From: Providencia heimbachae ATCC 35613
GTDB taxonomy: Bacteria > Pseudomonadota > Gammaproteobacteria > Enterobacterales > Enterobacteriaceae
Assembly (NCBI RefSeq): GCF_001655055.1
Contig: NZ_LXEW01000037.1
Coordinates: 62,001 to 126,000, forward strand
Reading direction: 5' to 3'
Length of the DNA: 64,000 bases
Part shown: in pieces, positions 16,388-25,092 of the stretch
How the letters are laid out: every line of letters begins with the position of its first letter
How positions within the stretch are numbered: the stretch's first letter is position 1
Notes under the pieces: model-generated
The model's input: the letters and a program-made list of their open reading frames with translations, nothing else
Database searches by the model: none
Told to the model about the DNA's origin: nothing
Program-made: the position numbers and the translations under genes

Positions 16388-18001
16388 ATGGCGACATTAT
16401 CTAATCCGCAAGTGATTGTGGTAGGTAGCGGAATGAACTCTTTAATGTGTGCCGCCTTATTGGCGGTGCGCGGAAAATCGGTATTGGTATTAGAGAGAAA
16501 TGATCGCTTAGGTGGCTGTATACGCACAGAAAACCTATTTGAGGGTTATACCCATGACCTACTTTCTTGCTGGTATTCATTATTTGTGGGGAGTCCCGGT
16601 TACCAAGAACTTGAGCCTTTTTTGAAAAAGCAGGGATTAGAATTTGCACAATGTGATTACTCTACAGGGCTAGTTCAGCCAAGTGGCAAATCAATCGCCT
16701 TAAAACGCGATATCGCACAAGCGGCTCAACAACTTGAAAGTCTGGCTCCCGGTGATGGTGTGGCATTTCGCAAAATGGCGGACAAATTATTCACTGAAGA
16801 TGCCGCATTGACTTTCGGCTTATTGGGGCAAAATCCGTATAGCGGTAGCATGCTAAAACTGCTGTTTTCGCAGTGGCGTCAACGTGGGGTTGATGGGCTG
16901 CTCGACTTTGCAAAGTCGGGAATCGAAAGTTTTCGTCGCTGGTCAGAGCGTGAACTACAACATGACTTTAGCCGTGCATTGATGGCTCCTTGGGTTCTTC
17001 ATACAGGGTTAGGGCCTGATGAAGCCAGTTCTGCACTGATTGGAAAACTCACTTTTGCGGCAGTCGTCGCAGGGGGAATGCCCGTTGTTAAAGGGGGAAG
17101 CTATCGTATTGTCGAGGCATTTACCAAAGTCATCGAGCAGCATGGTGGCCAGCTACAAACGGGTATGCATGTCGAAAAAATCATGACTCAAGGTAGTGGT
17201 AAAAATAGCCGAGCAACAGGGGTGATGGTTGATGGACAAATGATCCATGCCTCGGAAAGTGTGGTGTGCAATGTTACGCCAACCCAGCTTTATGGATCAC
17301 TGCTTGATGACGTATCACCTCAAGTAATGCAAAGCGCTAAAGGGTATCGCTATGGTCGAGCAGGTATGCAGATACACTTTGCGTTGAGTGCTCCACCTCC
17401 GTGGTGTAATCCAGAGCTGATTAACGTACCTTTAGTACATTTTACCGAAAGTATGGAACAAGTTTGTTTGTCCGTCACACAGGCAAATAATGGATTGTTA
17501 CCTGACAAACCCACTTTTGGTATTGGCCAGCCTACGGCATTAGACCCTAGTCGAGCACCGGATGGCGGGTGGATTTTATGGATCCAAATGCAAGAGTTAC
17601 CGCGTTATTTAAAAGGGGATGCGGCGGGTGAAATATCTATTCCTGATGATGGACGCTGGAATGAAGACGTTCGCGAAGCGGTTGCGGACAGAATTCAACA
17701 ACGTTTAGAGTTGGTAATGCCCGGTTTTTCTTCATTAATCGTCGGGCGTAAAGCCATTTCCCCCGCAGATTTAGAAAACTATAACTGCAATCTTGTTGGT
17801 GGCGATCCCTATTCAGGAACTTGTTCACCGGATCAATTCTTCTGGTTACGCCCTTTTGCCGCATCAGGGCAAACCAAAACCCATCAAACCGCGGTTAAAA
17901 ATCTATTTCATATTGGTGCTTCAACACATCCTGGTCCCGGATTGAGTGGGGGTTCCGGCTATTTAGTCGCTCAAAAATTAGCAACAAAACGTAGAAAATA
18001 A
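16388..18001 (+). CDS. Phytoene-desaturase-like FAD oxidoreductase
   Basis: A 537-residue NAD(P)/FAD-dependent amine-oxidase/phytoene-desaturase superfamily protein. The dinucleotide motif is VVGSGMNSLMCAALLAVRGKSVLVLERNDRLGG at about 10-43, and the C-terminal FAD motif is FHIGASTHPGPGLSGGSGYLVAQ near 505. It begins 3 bp after the cyclase stop, so it is tightly co-translated. There is no carotenoid gene nearby. A dehydrogenation step within the indole/oxindole route (for example dioxindole to isatin) is the simplest guess; no direct family precedent is known to me. Confidence 0.75.
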   Translation: MATLSNPQVIVVGSGMNSLMCAALLAVRGKSVLVLERNDRLGGCIRTENLFEGYTHDLLSCWYSLFVGSPGYQELEPFLKKQGLEFAQCDYSTGLVQPSGKSIALKRDIAQAAQQLESLAPGDGVAFRKMADKLFTEDAALTFGLLGQNPYSGSMLKLLFSQWRQRGVDGLLDFAKSGIESFRRWSERELQHDFSRALMAPWVLHTGLGPDEASSALIGKLTFAAVVAGGMPVVKGGSYRIVEAFTKVIEQHGGQLQTGMHVEKIMTQGSGKNSRATGVMVDGQMIHASESVVCNVTPTQLYGSLLDDVSPQVMQSAKGYRYGRAGMQIHFALSAPPPWCNPELINVPLVHFTESMEQVCLSVTQANNGLLPDKPTFGIGQPTALDPSRAPDGGWILWIQMQELPRYLKGDAAGEISIPDDGRWNEDVREAVADRIQQRLELVMPGFSSLIVGRKAISPADLENYNCNLVGGDPYSGTCSPDQFFWLRPFAASGQTKTHQTAVKNLFHIGASTHPGPGLSGGSGYLVAQKLATKRRK

Positions 18002-18072
18002 AAAGATAAGCAAGGGAGTGCGTATAACAAGCAAAACACACAGTAAGACAACCCACTATGGCAGGAAAAATG

Positions 18073-18966
18073 ATGAATAAGAAAACAATCAGCAGGCTGG
18101 TAGCAGGTTCGTGTCTTGGCGCACTTTCGTTTGGTGCAGTTGCCACCGAAGGGGGTGGTTTAGGCATCTATCCTGATGGGCTAGAGAACTTTATGTCGGG
18201 TGCATTGCCTCCTCCGGGGTTCCATGTGTTGATGTATGGTGGTAATGCACACTATGACAGTGTCCGTGATAACAACGGCGATAAAATTCCCGTTCCGGGT
18301 TTTAGCGTGAATGTGAACGTACTTGCCCCTCGTTTAATTTGGGTTACCGATCAAAAGCTATTAGGTGGTGACCTCACTTTTCATACCATCATTCCATTAT
18401 TGGATGTGACGGCAAAAGCTGCGGGTAAAAAAGAGACCAGCCGAGGTTTAGGGGATGTCACCTTTGGTCCAGCACTTGGTTATCATCCATCCGCAGATTT
18501 ACATTATGTTGTTGGGTTAGATGCTTATGCCCCAACTGGAAAATACAGTAAAACTGATCCATCAAGTTTGGGTAAAAATTACTGGGCGCTGCAACCGGTA
18601 TGGGCAATTAGCTATATCCCTCCCGTTGGTGTGAATGCGGATTTGAAGATGATGTACGATTTTAACTTCCGCAATGATGACACCAGAACACGCTCAGGGC
18701 AGGCTTTCCATGCAGATTATGCACTAGGTTGGGGGTTTGGTAATGGGTGGGTTGCCGGTATTGGCGGCTATGCTTTTATGCAAACCACCGATGACAGTGG
18801 GCCTAATTCTGCACAAGGTAAAGCGCGTGCATATTCAGTCGGCCCTTCGGTTCGCTATGCAAACCCACAAGGTTGGTTATTTACCGCTAAATGGGAGAAA
18901 GATTTTGAGGTGCGCAATCGCCCAGAAGGCTCGCAAATTTACCTGAAAGCGTCAATTCCATTCTAA
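18073..18966 (+). CDS. Outer-membrane protein, MetA-pathway phenol degradation/transporter family
   Basis: A 297-residue beta-barrel of the family named for phenol meta-pathway loci. A signal peptide is visible (MNKKTISRLVAGSC... to VA|TE, about 25 residues), then GLGIYPDGLENFMSGALPPPG, LGDVTFGPALGYH and a C-terminal Phe. The start at 18073 is chosen because AGGA lies 6 nt upstream; ATGs at 18058 and 18070 are less well spaced. These proteins are thought to help hydrophobic aromatics cross the outer membrane. It closes the first catabolic operon and is followed by a bidirectional terminator. Confidence 0.8.
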   Translation: MNKKTISRLVAGSCLGALSFGAVATEGGGLGIYPDGLENFMSGALPPPGFHVLMYGGNAHYDSVRDNNGDKIPVPGFSVNVNVLAPRLIWVTDQKLLGGDLTFHTIIPLLDVTAKAAGKKETSRGLGDVTFGPALGYHPSADLHYVVGLDAYAPTGKYSKTDPSSLGKNYWALQPVWAISYIPPVGVNADLKMMYDFNFRNDDTRTRSGQAFHADYALGWGFGNGWVAGIGGYAFMQTTDDSGPNSAQGKARAYSVGPSVRYANPQGWLFTAKWEKDFEVRNRPEGSQIYLKASIPF

Positions 18967-18978
18967 GTATTATCAATG

Positions 18979-19014
18979 AAAAGCCTCGCAGGTTTGAATT
19001 GTGCGAGGCTTTTG
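18979..19014. terminator. Bidirectional terminator
   Basis: A 12-bp stem (AAAAGCCTCGCA with its complement) between the outer-membrane protein gene and the convergent AraC-type gene. A and T runs flank both sides. Confidence 0.85.
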
Positions 19015-19040
19015 TTAGCGCATCAATAAAGGTTAATCAA

Positions 19041-20030
19041 TTAGGCTTTTTTCATGCTTTGGCTGGGTGTTTCACCATAACGTTGCTTATATTCTGCGCT
19101 AAATCGCCCCATATGTGCAAAACCCCAACGCAGTGCAACCCCAGTCACACTCGTTGCTTCCCCTGATAATAGCTCAGCACGTACACGTTCCATTCTTAAG
19201 TCACGTAAATACTGCATTGGGCTAATATCTAAAAATTCTTTGAATCCGGCATATAAACTGCGCAAGCTGACCCCAGCAATATGAGCGAGTTGCTCAACCG
19301 TGATGGGTTCGTGAGCATGGGCTTCTAAGTATTCTTGAACACGGCGAACATGACGAGGGCGAATGGTTGCTCTTCTTAATCCTGAATTTTCGGTGTAATT
19401 GTGACTCTGAGTTGATAGCAAGGTAACTGAAACCAGCTGTTCTACTTGCGTGGCGATCAACTTGTGTTGCAAAAGGTCGGGTGTTCGCGTTGCGCATTCA
19501 ATCAAATAATTCATTAAAGTGCGCCATGCGATGCAAGATTGCCAAGCAAATCCTAATTCAAAAACCAACGGTTTATCTAAGGTATGCCCAAGTTGTCCTA
19601 CGAGGGAGCGTTCAAGTAATGATCGTGAAATACGCAGCATGCATTGATCGTTGTCGCTACTCCAGCGCATGCTAGTGGATTCTTCAGGACTCAGTAATGA
19701 CGCCATTTGTGGATTTGATTCTAAACGTTTACCGCCACTTTCAATGATAGCACTACCCGATAGCGGCATTTGTACTAGAAAAAAATCTTGTAGTTGTCCC
19801 GGCGCAATACAAACGTCAGCGCCATACCTTAAACGACTAAGGGCAATGTCACCCATAGAAATATAGTGCATGCGTGCATCAAGGCGCTGATGAGGATTAA
19901 GTAAATGAAATTGATGAGGTTTCATTACTCGACCAACCATTGATTTTATTTCTTCAGGGTCAGACGAGGTAAAGAGTAGGCGCTCTGAAGAGCAGAGCTG
20001 GTTTTCGATATAAGGTGCATTGCTCAGCAT
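19041..20030 (-). CDS. AraC/XylS-type transcriptional regulator of the aromatic locus
   Basis: An N-terminal cupin-like ligand-sensing domain of the XylS/AndR kind (about 1-200) is followed by a two-HTH AraC domain: YLEAHAHEPITVEQLAHIAGVSLRSLYAGFKEF and SVTGVALRWGFAHMGRFSAEYKQRYGETPSQ. The start at 20030 (329 residues) is chosen because a GGAGG site lies 8 nt upstream. A longer frame to 20060 begins inside repeat copy B and is rejected. It sits between the two catabolic operons and points away from the second, so it is the likely activator of both. Inducer unknown. Confidence 0.85.
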   Translation of the reverse strand: MLSNAPYIENQLCSSERLLFTSSDPEEIKSMVGRVMKPHQFHLLNPHQRLDARMHYISMGDIALSRLRYGADVCIAPGQLQDFFLVQMPLSGSAIIESGGKRLESNPQMASLLSPEESTSMRWSSDNDQCMLRISRSLLERSLVGQLGHTLDKPLVFELGFAWQSCIAWRTLMNYLIECATRTPDLLQHKLIATQVEQLVSVTLLSTQSHNYTENSGLRRATIRPRHVRRVQEYLEAHAHEPITVEQLAHIAGVSLRSLYAGFKEFLDISPMQYLRDLRMERVRAELLSGEATSVTGVALRWGFAHMGRFSAEYKQRYGETPSQSMKKA

Positions 20031-20049
20031 CGGAGATACCTCCAGTTTT

Positions 20050-20175
20050 ATGCTCGTCATACTTCAAGCTGTAGGGGTGTTAGCTTCATAAAGCTACCCG
20101 AATCACATACTTGTGTATGCTCATCGGGATAGTTTTATTCGCTGCCTACCTACAGCTTGAATTATTTAAAGCATA
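20050..20175. repeat. Palindromic intergenic repeat, copy B
   Basis: An imperfect palindrome related to copy A, with CGTCATACTTCAAGCTGTAG at one end and its near complement at the other. It lies in the 5' leader of the AraC-type gene. Confidence 0.7.
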
Positions 20176-20890
20176 TATCTGATGTTTATATGTATTATTA
20201 TTTTAATAAAATCAAGTTTTTATGGTGTTTTTGCGTATTGACGTATTATGCTAAAATCGAGTTTATATATAACGCTTTGTTCTTGGTTGAAAATAATTAA
20301 CGTACGGTAATCAAAAACAAAATCCGTTAACATTTTATTAAACTATTTGTAACTTATGGTGTTGCGAACATAACATAAAGGATAATCCTTACCTAGCCGA
20401 ATATGTGCAAAAACTATCCAAAAAGTGCAGAAAAACAAGAAGAGTACGGTTATTGTGATATTGGTAACAATATAAAAAATAAAGTTATTTTTATTTTAAA
20501 ACTATAAAAAATACATGATTTATCATATTGTTGCCTATATTAAACTGATTATTTAATGAACCAATAAATTAATATATCAATATTTAGTAATTAAGTAGTT
20601 CAATTATCTATTACCTTTGTTTTTGTGTGGTCTAATGACTGTTAAATGCTGATTTATAGTATTTTTTTCTTGTCTACGTTTTGTTTTAACCTTCCCTGTT
20701 TTCTGCAATAAAAAATGTCTCATCCCTTGTTTTTACTGGTTATTTGTCCGCTATATGCGAGCGCTATCCACTCTCTGCATAAATCTAATATACATGATTA
20801 ATCATGCATTGACCTTTATGTAACAAAAAGGATACAAGAAAGAAACACGAAAAAGATAAAAACGTTCTAACGTTGACTGGTGAGGTTAAA
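20176..20890. promoter_or_regulatory. Long regulatory region between araC-type gene and the oxidoreductase operon
   Basis: An AT-rich 715-bp stretch without a gene. It holds a duplicated 16-bp motif atacatgatt(t/a)atcat at 20511-20526 and 20790-20805; the second lies in the perfect palindrome CATGATTAATCATG (20793-20806). A promoter-like TTGACC (20809-20814), 17 bp, ATACAA (20832-20837) abuts this palindrome. GTGCA(A/G)AAA repeats at 20405 and 20425, 20 bp apart, are candidate AraC-type half-sites. Confidence 0.5.
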
Positions 20891-23089
20891 ATGGCTGAGC
20901 GCTCGTTTGTACAAGAAGTTCAAAAATTACGACAAGGGCAAGGTGAAGTTTTCAGCGGAGAAGGCATCCTTGCGGTAACAAAAGCATTATTAGAGTCTGG
21001 CGTCTCTTACGTTGCTGGATATCAAGGTGCACCAATATCCCATTTGATGGATGTGCTGGCAGATGCACAAGATATTTTATCTGATTACGGTATTCGCTTT
21101 GAAAATAGTGCCAGTGAAGCCACTGCTGCTGCAACACTCGCGGCCTCTGTCAATTATCCTCTACGAGGTGCAGTTACCTTTAAAGCGACGGTAGGTACAA
21201 ACGTTGCATCGGATGCGCTTGCTAACTTGGCATCAGGTGGTGTACTCGGTGGTGCGTTAATCATCGTGGGCGAAGACTACGGTGAAGGGTCGTCAATTAT
21301 GCAAGAGCGTAGCCATGCCTTTGCGATGAAGTCACAGATGTGGTTGTTAGATCCTCGTCCGAATTTGCCGTCGATTGTGCAAGCCGTAAAAGATGGCTTC
21401 GACCTGTCCGAGGCAAGTAACACGCCCGTTATGCTTCAAATGCGTATTCGCTCTTGTCATGTACATGGTCAATTTGTTTGTGCGGATAATCAACACCCTA
21501 AATATACCGTTAAAGATGCGCTAGAAAATCCGACTCGTGATGTCAGCAGAATTGTTTTACCACCAGCAAGTTTTTTACATGAAAAAGAAAAAATAGAAGC
21601 CCGTTGGCCAGCAGCAATTAAATTTATTAAACAACGCGAGCTCAATGAGTTTTTTTCTGAAGACTCCGACGATGTGGGGATTGCGCTACAAGGCGGTTGC
21701 TATAACACGTTGATCCGTGCATTAAACCAAGTTGGCTTAGCGGATGTTTTTGGTAATAGCAAAATCCCTTTGTATGTGATGAATGTAGCGTATCCATTAG
21801 TGGATGACGAATTTGAACGGTTTTGCAGCAATAAAAAAGCCATTTTGGTATTAGAAGAAGGGCAGCCCAACTTTGTGGAGCAAAATGTCGCTAACATATT
21901 GCGCCAACGGCATATTGATATCGCGTTACATGGTAAAGATATGCTGCCAATGGCTGGGGAATACAACACGGCTACTGTGCTGGCAGGGATCCGTTCCTTT
22001 TTTGAACGCTACGGAAAAATAGAACCACAGGCCAAAGCAGCGGCAAAACAAATACGTATCCCGATGATTAATGTTGCTGCACCACAGATTGAAAACTCAG
22101 AACCTGAATATATCAATGCGGCAGAACCAACCTTAGATGAAACAGTGCATGCGCGCCCACCAGGGTTTTGTACTGGCTGTCCAGAACGCCCTATTTTTAC
22201 GGCGATGAAATTAGTGGAACGTGAACTTGGCGAACACCACATCAGTGCCGATATCGGTTGCCACCTATTTTCGATTCTCCCTCCTTTCAATTTAGGTAAT
22301 ACCACCATGGGTTATGGCCTTGGTGGCGCGGGAGCAGCTGCATTCAATGCGGATGCAAGCAAACGCGCAATTGCCGTGATGGGCGACGGCGGTTTTTGGC
22401 ATAACGGATTAACCAGCGGTATTGCCAATAGCGTCTTTAACCGTAGTGATAACTTAACGATTGTGATTGATAACAACTATACCTCTGCAACAGGCGGACA
22501 AGATATTTTGTCGTCCACTGCATTGAACCCAACTCGTAGTACCGGCCATGAGATTGAAAAAGCAGTCAAGGGTGTTGGGGTCAATTGGGTGAAAACCATC
22601 AAACATACCTACGATTTAAAAACCATGACGAATACCTTGCGTGATGCCCTAACAACAACTGAAAAAGGGCCAAAAGTATTGATTGCGCAAAGTGAATGCA
22701 TGCTGAACAAACAACGCCGTGAGAAAAAAGTGGTTCGTCGTGATATTGAGGCAGGAAAACGTGTTGTCCGTGAACGTTTTGGTGTTGACCCCGATACCTG
22801 TACAGGGGATCACTCCTGCATTCGATTATCCGGTTGCCCATCACTATCTATCAAACCGAGTGAAGACCCATTACGCACCGATCCGGTTGCCACGGTAATG
22901 GATAGCTGCGTGGGTTGTGGCCTATGTGGTGAAGTTTCCCATGCAGCGGTGCTATGTCCATCATTTTTTAAAGCACAAATTATTACTAATCCAAATGGTT
23001 GGGACAAGCTACGCCATCGTGTACGCAGTTGGTTTATTGGCTATTTACAGCGTCGTGATGCACGTCGTCGTGAACTACTGAGTTTTTAA
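20891..23089 (+). CDS. 2-oxoacid (indolepyruvate-type) ferredoxin oxidoreductase, alpha subunit with fused ferredoxin
   Basis: A 732-residue ThDP enzyme from the chosen start at 20891 (TGAGG site 5 nt upstream). The pyrimidine-binding half covers about 20-380. CTGCPERP near 430 and the ThDP/Mg motif GDGGFWHNG...NN near 500-535 mark the second half. The C-terminal ferredoxin domain has C-x5-C-x5-C (TCTGDHSCIRLSGCPS) and CVGCGLC...LCPS. The family oxidatively decarboxylates aryl-2-oxoacids to aryl-CoA. In this locus isatinate (2-aminophenylglyoxylate) is the attractive substrate, giving anthraniloyl-CoA. That substrate is inferred; indolepyruvate is the alternative. It forms an operon with the beta subunit 9 bp downstream. 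Confidence 0.85.
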   Translation: MAERSFVQEVQKLRQGQGEVFSGEGILAVTKALLESGVSYVAGYQGAPISHLMDVLADAQDILSDYGIRFENSASEATAAATLAASVNYPLRGAVTFKATVGTNVASDALANLASGGVLGGALIIVGEDYGEGSSIMQERSHAFAMKSQMWLLDPRPNLPSIVQAVKDGFDLSEASNTPVMLQMRIRSCHVHGQFVCADNQHPKYTVKDALENPTRDVSRIVLPPASFLHEKEKIEARWPAAIKFIKQRELNEFFSEDSDDVGIALQGGCYNTLIRALNQVGLADVFGNSKIPLYVMNVAYPLVDDEFERFCSNKKAILVLEEGQPNFVEQNVANILRQRHIDIALHGKDMLPMAGEYNTATVLAGIRSFFERYGKIEPQAKAAAKQIRIPMINVAAPQIENSEPEYINAAEPTLDETVHARPPGFCTGCPERPIFTAMKLVERELGEHHISADIGCHLFSILPPFNLGNTTMGYGLGGAGAAAFNADASKRAIAVMGDGGFWHNGLTSGIANSVFNRSDNLTIVIDNNYTSATGGQDILSSTALNPTRSTGHEIEKAVKGVGVNWVKTIKHTYDLKTMTNTLRDALTTTEKGPKVLIAQSECMLNKQRREKKVVRRDIEAGKRVVRERFGVDPDTCTGDHSCIRLSGCPSLSIKPSEDPLRTDPVATVMDSCVGCGLCGEVSHAAVLCPSFFKAQIITNPNGWDKLRHRVRSWFIGYLQRRDARRRELLSF

Positions 23090-23098
23090 GGAGGACGT

Positions 23099-24631
23099 AT
23101 GACGGCATTACAACCGACGGCAACACCGCAACCGATAATCGCACTACAGCCGATAAAGATAGCTATTTTAGCCATGGGTGGCGAAGGTGGTGGCGTTCTC
23201 GCTGACTGGGTCGTTAATTTAGGTGAAGAAAATGGCTATTTTGCGCAAACGACTTCGGTACCCGGGGTCGCACAGCGCACAGGGGCAACTATCTATTATG
23301 TAGAATTATTTCCGGGCGCTGATAATTCACAAACGCCAACGCCCGTTTTAGCTTTAATGCCAATGGCGGGTGATTTAGATGTCGTACTGGCTTCCGAACT
23401 TATGGAAGCGGGAAGAGCGGTACAGCGCGGGTTTGTTACACCAGAACGCACTACTTTAATTAGCTCTACCCACCGAGTCTACTCGATTGCTGAAAAATCA
23501 GCGATGGGAGATGGTCGCGTAAACAGTAGCGCATTAATTCGCCATACGGCGCAAGCGGCGCGCCAATTTATTCATTTTGATATGGCGCAAGCTGCCCAAG
23601 AAAGCGGTAGCGTGATCAGTGCCGTTTTATTTGGTGCTTTGTTTGGTTCAGGTGTATTGCCATTTAGCCGCGAGCAATTTGAAGAAACCATTGTGCGTGG
23701 CGGCGTTGGCGTCAAACCTAGTTTGCGTGCCTTTACTCTAGGCGCAGAAAAAGCGGCGCAACCCGAAGAGGCCTATGAAGCGAAAACAGCGCAACAGGTT
23801 GCTCATTCACCTAAAAATCAAAAAGTGGCAGCATTACTCGCTCGTGTAGAAACACAATTTGCTTCCCATGTTCATTATTTAGCCATTGAAGGCGTGCGCA
23901 GGTTGATTGATTACCAAGATCCTGCTTACGCCACCCTTTATCTCGACAGACTGAATCATCTATTTGCGCAAAAAGGCGGTGACGATGAACGTTTACAACG
24001 TGCTTTAGTTCGTCATTTAGCCCTATGGATGTCTTATGAAGACACCATTCGTGTCGCTGACCTCAAAATTCGTGATAGCCGTTTTGCCCGAGTACGCCGT
24101 GAAGTACAGGCAAAAGATAACCAATTATTGGACATCAATGAATTTATGCATCCACGTATTGAAGAGATTTGCGAGACGCTTCCCAAAAGTTTAGGTCGCT
24201 GGTTAATGAAACCACATTGGTTCCACAAAGCGCTTCGCAAAGTGGCACAAAGAGGTCGCACTATTACTACTAGTTCCCTTGGTGGCTTCTTACAATTATA
24301 TGTGCTGGCAGCTTGGCGACGGGGTCGACGCTCAACACTACGTTACCAACTTGAAAATGGGCGTATTGAAAAGTGGTTAGCAGCGGTTGTTGAAGCGGCA
24401 CGTATTAACCCGGCTTTAGCAACAGAAATTGCCCAGTGCCAACGGGTGGTTAAAGGTTATAGCGATACCCATGCTAGAGGGTTGCGCAATTTTCAAATCT
24501 TAATGGATATCGTTGCTCAGCAAGGAAATAAGCTTGCCCCAGTTAATTTACGTGAACTACGTGAAGCCGCACTTGCGGACGAACATGGTAACGAATTAAA
24601 AAAATGCCGCCAGCGTTTGGCAATGGAATAA
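23099..24631 (+). CDS. 2-oxoacid (indolepyruvate-type) oxidoreductase, beta subunit with C-terminal extension
   Basis: A 510-residue partner of the upstream subunit. The N-terminal gamma/beta domain (about 18-205) has AILAMGGEGGGVLADW and the TTSVPGVAQRTGAT motif of the POR-gamma family. A further 300 residues form the helical domain found in the aerobic, fused type of these enzymes. An AAGGAGG site precedes the ATG. The fused two-subunit form is typical of aerobes using NAD(P)H or quinone-linked acceptors and is unlike the archaeal IorAB. Confidence 0.85.
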   Translation: MTALQPTATPQPIIALQPIKIAILAMGGEGGGVLADWVVNLGEENGYFAQTTSVPGVAQRTGATIYYVELFPGADNSQTPTPVLALMPMAGDLDVVLASELMEAGRAVQRGFVTPERTTLISSTHRVYSIAEKSAMGDGRVNSSALIRHTAQAARQFIHFDMAQAAQESGSVISAVLFGALFGSGVLPFSREQFEETIVRGGVGVKPSLRAFTLGAEKAAQPEEAYEAKTAQQVAHSPKNQKVAALLARVETQFASHVHYLAIEGVRRLIDYQDPAYATLYLDRLNHLFAQKGGDDERLQRALVRHLALWMSYEDTIRVADLKIRDSRFARVRREVQAKDNQLLDINEFMHPRIEEICETLPKSLGRWLMKPHWFHKALRKVAQRGRTITTSSLGGFLQLYVLAAWRRGRRSTLRYQLENGRIEKWLAAVVEAARINPALATEIAQCQRVVKGYSDTHARGLRNFQILMDIVAQQGNKLAPVNLRELREAALADEHGNELKKCRQRLAME

Positions 24632-24641
24632 GGGAAACAGG

Positions 24642-25064
24642 ATGAGTCTGCTGAAATTTACAAGGCCATATAAAATTCATTTTTCTGAATGTGATCCGGC
24701 GGGAATTGTGTTTTACCCACAATATTTCGTGATGTTTAACAATCTACTAGAGCGTTGGTTCGATGCTTTGCTCCCTGAAGGTTTTGCAGGTTATATCCTC
24801 GATCAACGCTTTGGATTACCCACTGTACATCTGGAGGCTGAATTTAAAGCGGTTAGCCGGATGGGGGATGAGGTTCAGCTCGAATTATCGGTTGAACGCA
24901 TTGGGCGCAAGTCGATCACGCTGCGCCAAAGCTGTATCGGGATGAATGGCGAGCTGCGCATGCAGGTTACACAAACTTATGTCACAACTTCACTCGAAAC
25001 GCATCAAGCCATTGCAATACCTGATGCGCTTTATCACGCCTTAACCCAGCAGCAACCGGTGTAA
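24642..25064 (+). CDS. Acyl-CoA thioesterase, 4-hydroxybenzoyl-CoA thioesterase family
   Basis: A 140-residue hot-dog-fold enzyme. The active-site motif SECDPAGIVFYPQYF carries the catalytic Asp18 (Asp17 of the Pseudomonas 4-HBA-CoA thioesterase). It lies between the oxidoreductase and the CoA-ester hydroxylase genes. It could release 5-hydroxyanthranilate (or gentisate) from its CoA ester after ring hydroxylation. The ATG is 10 bp after the upstream stop. Confidence 0.87.
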   Translation: MSLLKFTRPYKIHFSECDPAGIVFYPQYFVMFNNLLERWFDALLPEGFAGYILDQRFGLPTVHLEAEFKAVSRMGDEVQLELSVERIGRKSITLRQSCIGMNGELRMQVTQTYVTTSLETHQAIAIPDALYHALTQQQPV

Positions 25065-25092
25065 CGGCACAAGGTCACAAAGGAGAAATTCC

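Noticed and set aside
20031-20060. Ten-codon N-terminal extension of the AraC-type regulator
   Set aside because: The start codon falls in repeat copy B, while a GGAGG site is placed correctly for the Met at 20030.
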